Positions 60,281 to 64,000 of a DNA stretch of 64,000 bases are shown here, piece by piece; positions within the stretch are counted from its first letter, which is position 1; the number at the start of each line of letters is the position of its first letter. The notes below the pieces were generated by a model. That model saw only the letters and a list, made by a program, of their open reading frames with translations. It was not told where the DNA came from and did no database searches. Source of the DNA: Ampullaceana balthica (lineage: Eukaryota; Mollusca; Gastropoda; Lymnaeidae); assembly GCA_944989445.1 (NCBI GenBank), contig CALYLW010001187.1, positions 105,001 through 169,000 of the forward strand, read 5' to 3'. The position numbers and the translations under genes are program-made.

Positions 60281-60931
60281 CTAGCGTATCACCCGACAAA
60301 AATGACGGAAGTTTTCAAAATAAATTCACATCAGATTAAAAAAATAACGTAATACAGAAATTTCATTTAATTTATTTATTTTTATTTGATTCACTTATTA
60401 TCATATTGAACAATTTTATGCGGAACATTCGAAAAGTGTTATTTTTGGTTCACCCGTCAAACATAATGGAATTTTTCAAAATCATCATATATATATTTAC
60501 GCTCTATTATGTAGCCTAACGCTAAGGGACATCACTCTGCTTTTTAAAAAAATTTTGTGTTGTAAGCAGTGCTGATTGACTCAAATAGTTATTTTTTGGT
60601 GCAGTAATTTGGTGCGCTGCTTTCTAAAATTAGTTAAAAAATCATGTGGTGATTAGCACTGTAAAAATTATTATATAAATACTTTATTTAATTTTCAGGA
60701 ATATTTCGTATTTATCATACCAGGATAAGTTACTTGGGCTTTTGACATAAATATAAAATCAAAATAATTAAAAAACTATTATGACATACTTTAGCTACAT
60801 TTAAGAAATTTTAATATTACGTATTTATCACACAAGGACAAGTTAGTTGGGCTTTTGAAAAAGGTGGGCGCCGTAGGCGCACTTAAAAAAAGGGGGCGCC
60901 TCAGGCGCCACGGCGCCGCAGCACAAACTAG
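60281..60931. mobile_element. Two Helitron-like 3' ends, back to back
   Basis: Leftward the sequence ends in hairpin CCGTCATTTTTGTCGG then GTGATACGCTAG (CTAG at 60281-60284 on the plus strand). Rightward a different end has GC-rich hairpins (GGCGCCGTAGGCGC, GGCGCCACGGCGCC) then CAGCACAAACTAG (CTAG at 60928-60931). The inner segment TTAAAAAATCATGTGGTGAT also occurs near the left end of the element at 27616, which links them. Confidence 0.5.
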
Positions 60932-62042
60932 TAAGTACATATCACATTAAAAAATAACGTAATACAGAACTTTCATTTATTTTATTTATATTTATTTGAT
61001 TCATTTATTATCATATTGAACAATTTTATGCGGAACGTTCGAAAAGAGTTGTTTTTGGTGCAGTAATTTTTTATGCGCACTATTGAACAAATCAGCATTA
61101 CATCAAAGAAGCATTACATTACCACGGGAATTATGTATGTTGATGATTATTTTATTTATGTCTCTTATATTAGGATTTATAGTAAAACTTGTTTTTTACC
61201 GTTTTTTTTTAAAAATTTAAAGTAAAACTTATAAGCATAAAAATGTTTCGTAAGAAATTATTGGGATTTACATTTTGTTGAAGAAAACTGCACTATAAAC
61301 TATCATGTTTATAGAGCTATGCTTAAATAATTAAAATATAAGCAAAATATAATATATTTTATGACTTATAAATATGCTATTTGTCAATTGTCCCAAATTC
61401 TTTTGACGATTTTCATTGATTTTTAACCAACTTGATTCAATATTACAAGCGCTTTTCTTTTCAAATGATCGTAAAATACTTGTGCTTGTCCCTTCACTTC
61501 ATTAATTATTACTTGTGTTTTTTTTAAATTTATGACATCATAATAACATGCATTCCTCCGACATAAAGATAATAGTCAGGAAATTATATTAACCATGAGG
61601 AAACACACTATGCAGCAAGATGTATGTGCATAAAATAAAATTTAAAAAAATATATTGTAAATTACATATTGCTTTAATGAAATTTTAAATGTTTTAATAA
61701 TATTTAGCAAGTTACCATGATTAGGAAATGAAATTATGTGAATATAGAGGAATAAAAAAATGAAATTTAAAAAAAAATCATAAAATGAAAGTCTGGATTT
61801 TTACATAAACTACAACAAAACTTAAAAGGGTTATGCAATCCAAGCCTAAAGAATTAAAAATTTTAATTGATAATAATAATTTGCTCTTTTTTAAGAGCCG
61901 ACAAATATTACTATAATTGTTATGGCTGCTAATAATTCTAAGGTTTAAAAAAAACATCTTCGAGGGATATTATTTTTAAGGCTGCTCTTCAGGAGTAATT
62001 GTGACTGGGGGTTTGGAGGAAAGGTGGCAATATAATTTTTTT
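60932..62042. other. Distal 5' flank of gene C
   Basis: Aligns in part with 11090-12400 upstream of gene A. A stub of the TTAA-family 5' end lies inverted at 61150-61205. No gene recognised. Confidence 0.45.
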
Positions 62043-62539
62043 TAAAAACGTAAAAAAACAAGTTTTTCACTATAAATCCTTTATGTACCAGACGTAACTA
62101 AAAGAATGATCATAATAATACGCAGCGCAGGACCATCCAAAAATACAAAATTGTAATTATGTCTCGTAAAACGTGTTTAATATAATGCGCACCGATCAGG
62201 AATATGTTTATAAAAAGTGCTGTCAATAAAATACGAACCTTATTGCGCGACAGAAAGGTTGTTCAATATAATACGCACCACGACACTCTATCTCAAAAAA
62301 TAACATGATACATAGGAATAAATAAAATAATCTAAAAATTCAATAATTTAATTACAGTACATGCGATCGATCTGAAATTTTGATACAAAGTTTTTATCAT
62401 CGCCACGAAACTGCCTGCTAAATTTTCAGCTCGCTAGCTTACGAGGAAGTGGGTTAAAATCGATCCAAAGTTTTTTGCGACAGGCAAGCAAGCAATATGG
62501 GTTCAAACAAACAGACACCACGAGTTAATATAAAGAATT
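62043..62539 (+). repeat. TTAA-family repeat II, array 4, unit 1
   Basis: ACAAGTTTTTCACTATAAAT, TCCTTTATGTACCAGACGTA, repeated ATAATACGCA/AATGCGCACC blocks, core GCGATCGATCTGAAATTTTG with TTTTCAGCTCGCTAGC, and end GAGTTAATATAAAGAAT followed by TTAA. Confidence 0.85.
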
Positions 62540-62543
62540 TAAT

Positions 62544-63039
62544 TTAAAAAACCCGTAGAAAAACTAAGTTTTTGACTATAAATCCTTTATGTATGAGACG
62601 TAACTAAAAGAATGTTCATTATAATACTCAGCGCAAGACCATCCAAAAAAATACAAATTTGTAGTTGTGTCGTAAAACATGTTTAATAAAATGCGCACCG
62701 ATCAGGAATATGTTTATAAAAAGTGTTGTCAATAAGATACGCACATAATTGCGCGACAGAAAGGTTGTTCAATATAATGCGCACCCTTACACTCTATCTC
62801 AAAAAATAACATGATACATAGGAATAAATAAAATAATCTAAAAATTCAATAATTTAATTACAGTACATGCGATCGATCTGAAATTTTGATACAAAGTTTT
62901 TATCATCGCCACAAAACTGCCTGCTAAATTTTCAGCTCGCTAGCTTACGAGGAAGTGGGTTAAAATCGATCCAAAGTTTTGGCGACAGACAAGCAAGCAA
63001 TAAGGGTTCAAACAGACATCACGAGTTAATATAAAGGAT
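62544..63039 (+). repeat. TTAA-family repeat II, array 4, unit 2
   Basis: About 500 bp and very close to unit 1 throughout. Starts AAAAACCCGTAGAAAAACTA; ends GAGTTAATATAAAGGAT followed by TTAA. Confidence 0.85.
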
Positions 63040-63043
63040 TTAA

Positions 63044-63871
63044 TAAAAAAAAACCCGTAGAAAACTAAGTTTTTGACTATAAATCCTTTATGTATGAGAC
63101 GTAACTAAAAGAATGTTCATTATAATACGCAGCGCAAGACCATCCAAAAATACAAATTTGTAGTTTTGTCGTAAAACATGTTTAATAAAATGCGTACCGA
63201 TCAGGAATATGTTTATAAAAATTGTTGTCAATAGGATACGCACCTAATAGGGTTGGTCATTTCTAAAGCTGAAAAAGTCATAGCTCAATGAGTAATGTTC
63301 TATTTTTAGATTACATTTTAGCGGAACAATGTTTTGAAGCATAAATACAGTCGAATCACTGTGTTCTCACTATTGTTAGCATAGTAAAATTACAAAACTT
63401 TTTTTCCCTTTTCAAGTCCAATTTGCTGTCTTAAATTAACGAAGAATTAACAAATAGCTGACAAAATACATCCTTCTCAATATACCTACATTTACATATT
63501 GACTCGTATCTTTTATTAAATTCTTATGAAATCTAACCTTAAAAAAGATAAATATAGCCCCAATATTTCTATTAATAGCTCTCCGCCATATTATGACAAG
63601 GCCTATTGCGCGACAGAAAGGTTGTTCAATATAATGCGCACCCTTACACTCTATCTCAAAAAATAACATGATACATAGGAATAAATAAAATAATCTAAAA
63701 AATCAATAATTCAATTAAGTTACATGCGATCGATCTGAAATTTTAATACATAGTTTTTATCATCGCAAACAAACTGCCTGCAAAATTTCAGCTCGCTAGC
63801 TTACGAGGAAGTGGGTTAAAAATCGATCCAAAGTTTTGGTGACTATCAAGGGTGCAGACACCACGAGTTAA
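63044..63871 (+). repeat. TTAA-family repeat II, array 4, unit 3 (interrupted)
   Basis: Same unit split by a foreign 358-bp piece at 63248-63605. Ends GAGTTAATATAAAGGAT followed by TTAA at 63872-63875. Confidence 0.85.
63248..63605. mobile_element. Small MITE nested in repeat unit 3
   Basis: Ends TAGGGTTGGTCAT and ATGACAAGGCCTA are inverted. Units 1 and 2 read ATAATTGCGCGAC where this piece interrupts (CTAA before, TTGCGCGAC after), so the insertion point is exact. No coding potential. Confidence 0.75.
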
Positions 63872-63875
63872 TATA

Positions 63876-64000
63876 AAGGATTTAATAAGAAAAACCCGTA
63901 AAAAACCAAGTTTTTGACTATAAATCCTTTATGTACGAGAAGTAATTAAAAGAATGTTCATTATAATACGCAGCGCCAGAACATCCAGAAATACAAAATT
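63876..64000 (+). repeat. TTAA-family repeat II, array 4, unit 4 (cut by window end)
   Basis: Starts AAGAAAAACCCGTAAAAAAC and continues TAAATCCTTTATGTACGAGA; runs off the window, so the array is longer than four units. Confidence 0.8.

Overview
Eukaryotic, AT-rich, intron-bearing invertebrate DNA, most probably a mollusc and perhaps a gastropod. That is inference from the repeat mix (tRNA-derived SINEs, GIY-YIG Penelope element, hAT, Helitron-like and Ginger-like transposons, an integrase-first Ty3/Gypsy element); no host gene here fixes the species. Nothing looks bacterial or viral.

Host genes: three paralogous F-box genes lie head to tail on the minus strand: gene A (8331 down to at least 2727), gene B (26614 to 14540) and gene C (58094 to 44872). 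Exon lengths and phases match between copies: F-box exon 1, a 130-bp exon 2, LRR-like exons 3 to 6, a 131-bp exon 7 and a 76-bp terminal exon 8 (found for B and C only). The predicted protein of about 430 residues resembles FBXO39/FBXO33-type substrate adaptors of SCF ubiquitin ligases. Introns and 5' flanks are also alignable, so the unit was triplicated as a block of roughly 15 kb that has since been inflated by transposons. Gene B appears to have lost its phase at the exon 5/6 junction.

Mobile DNA: (1) a complete, young LTR retrotransposon at 32003-39823 with the Ty3/Gypsy enzymes in the rare order protease-integrase-RT-RNase H (Gmr1 type) and a SCAN-like capsid; (2) a Penelope-like element at about 26640-31616, split by a 2-kb Helitron/Helentron-like insertion at 27616-29652; (3) a 4.8-kb element with long inverted ends and a decayed KRBA2/Ginger-like integrase transposase at 50399-55200, inside intron 4 of gene C; (4) a decayed hAT transposon with a perfect 8-bp target duplication at 15899-17123; (5) four LINE fragments; (6) several hAT-type MITEs and two tRNA-SINE families; (7) arrays of an unnamed ~500-bp hairpin-ended repeat inserted at TTAA and joined in tandem (23076-24151, 41862-43507, 62043-64000, with single copies elsewhere). 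One insertion interrupts a LINE reading frame, which gives its exact ends.

The most notable items are the integrase-first Gypsy element with its SCAN-like Gag, the TTAA tandem repeat family with a conserved internal hairpin, and the F-box gene triplication with copy-specific damage.
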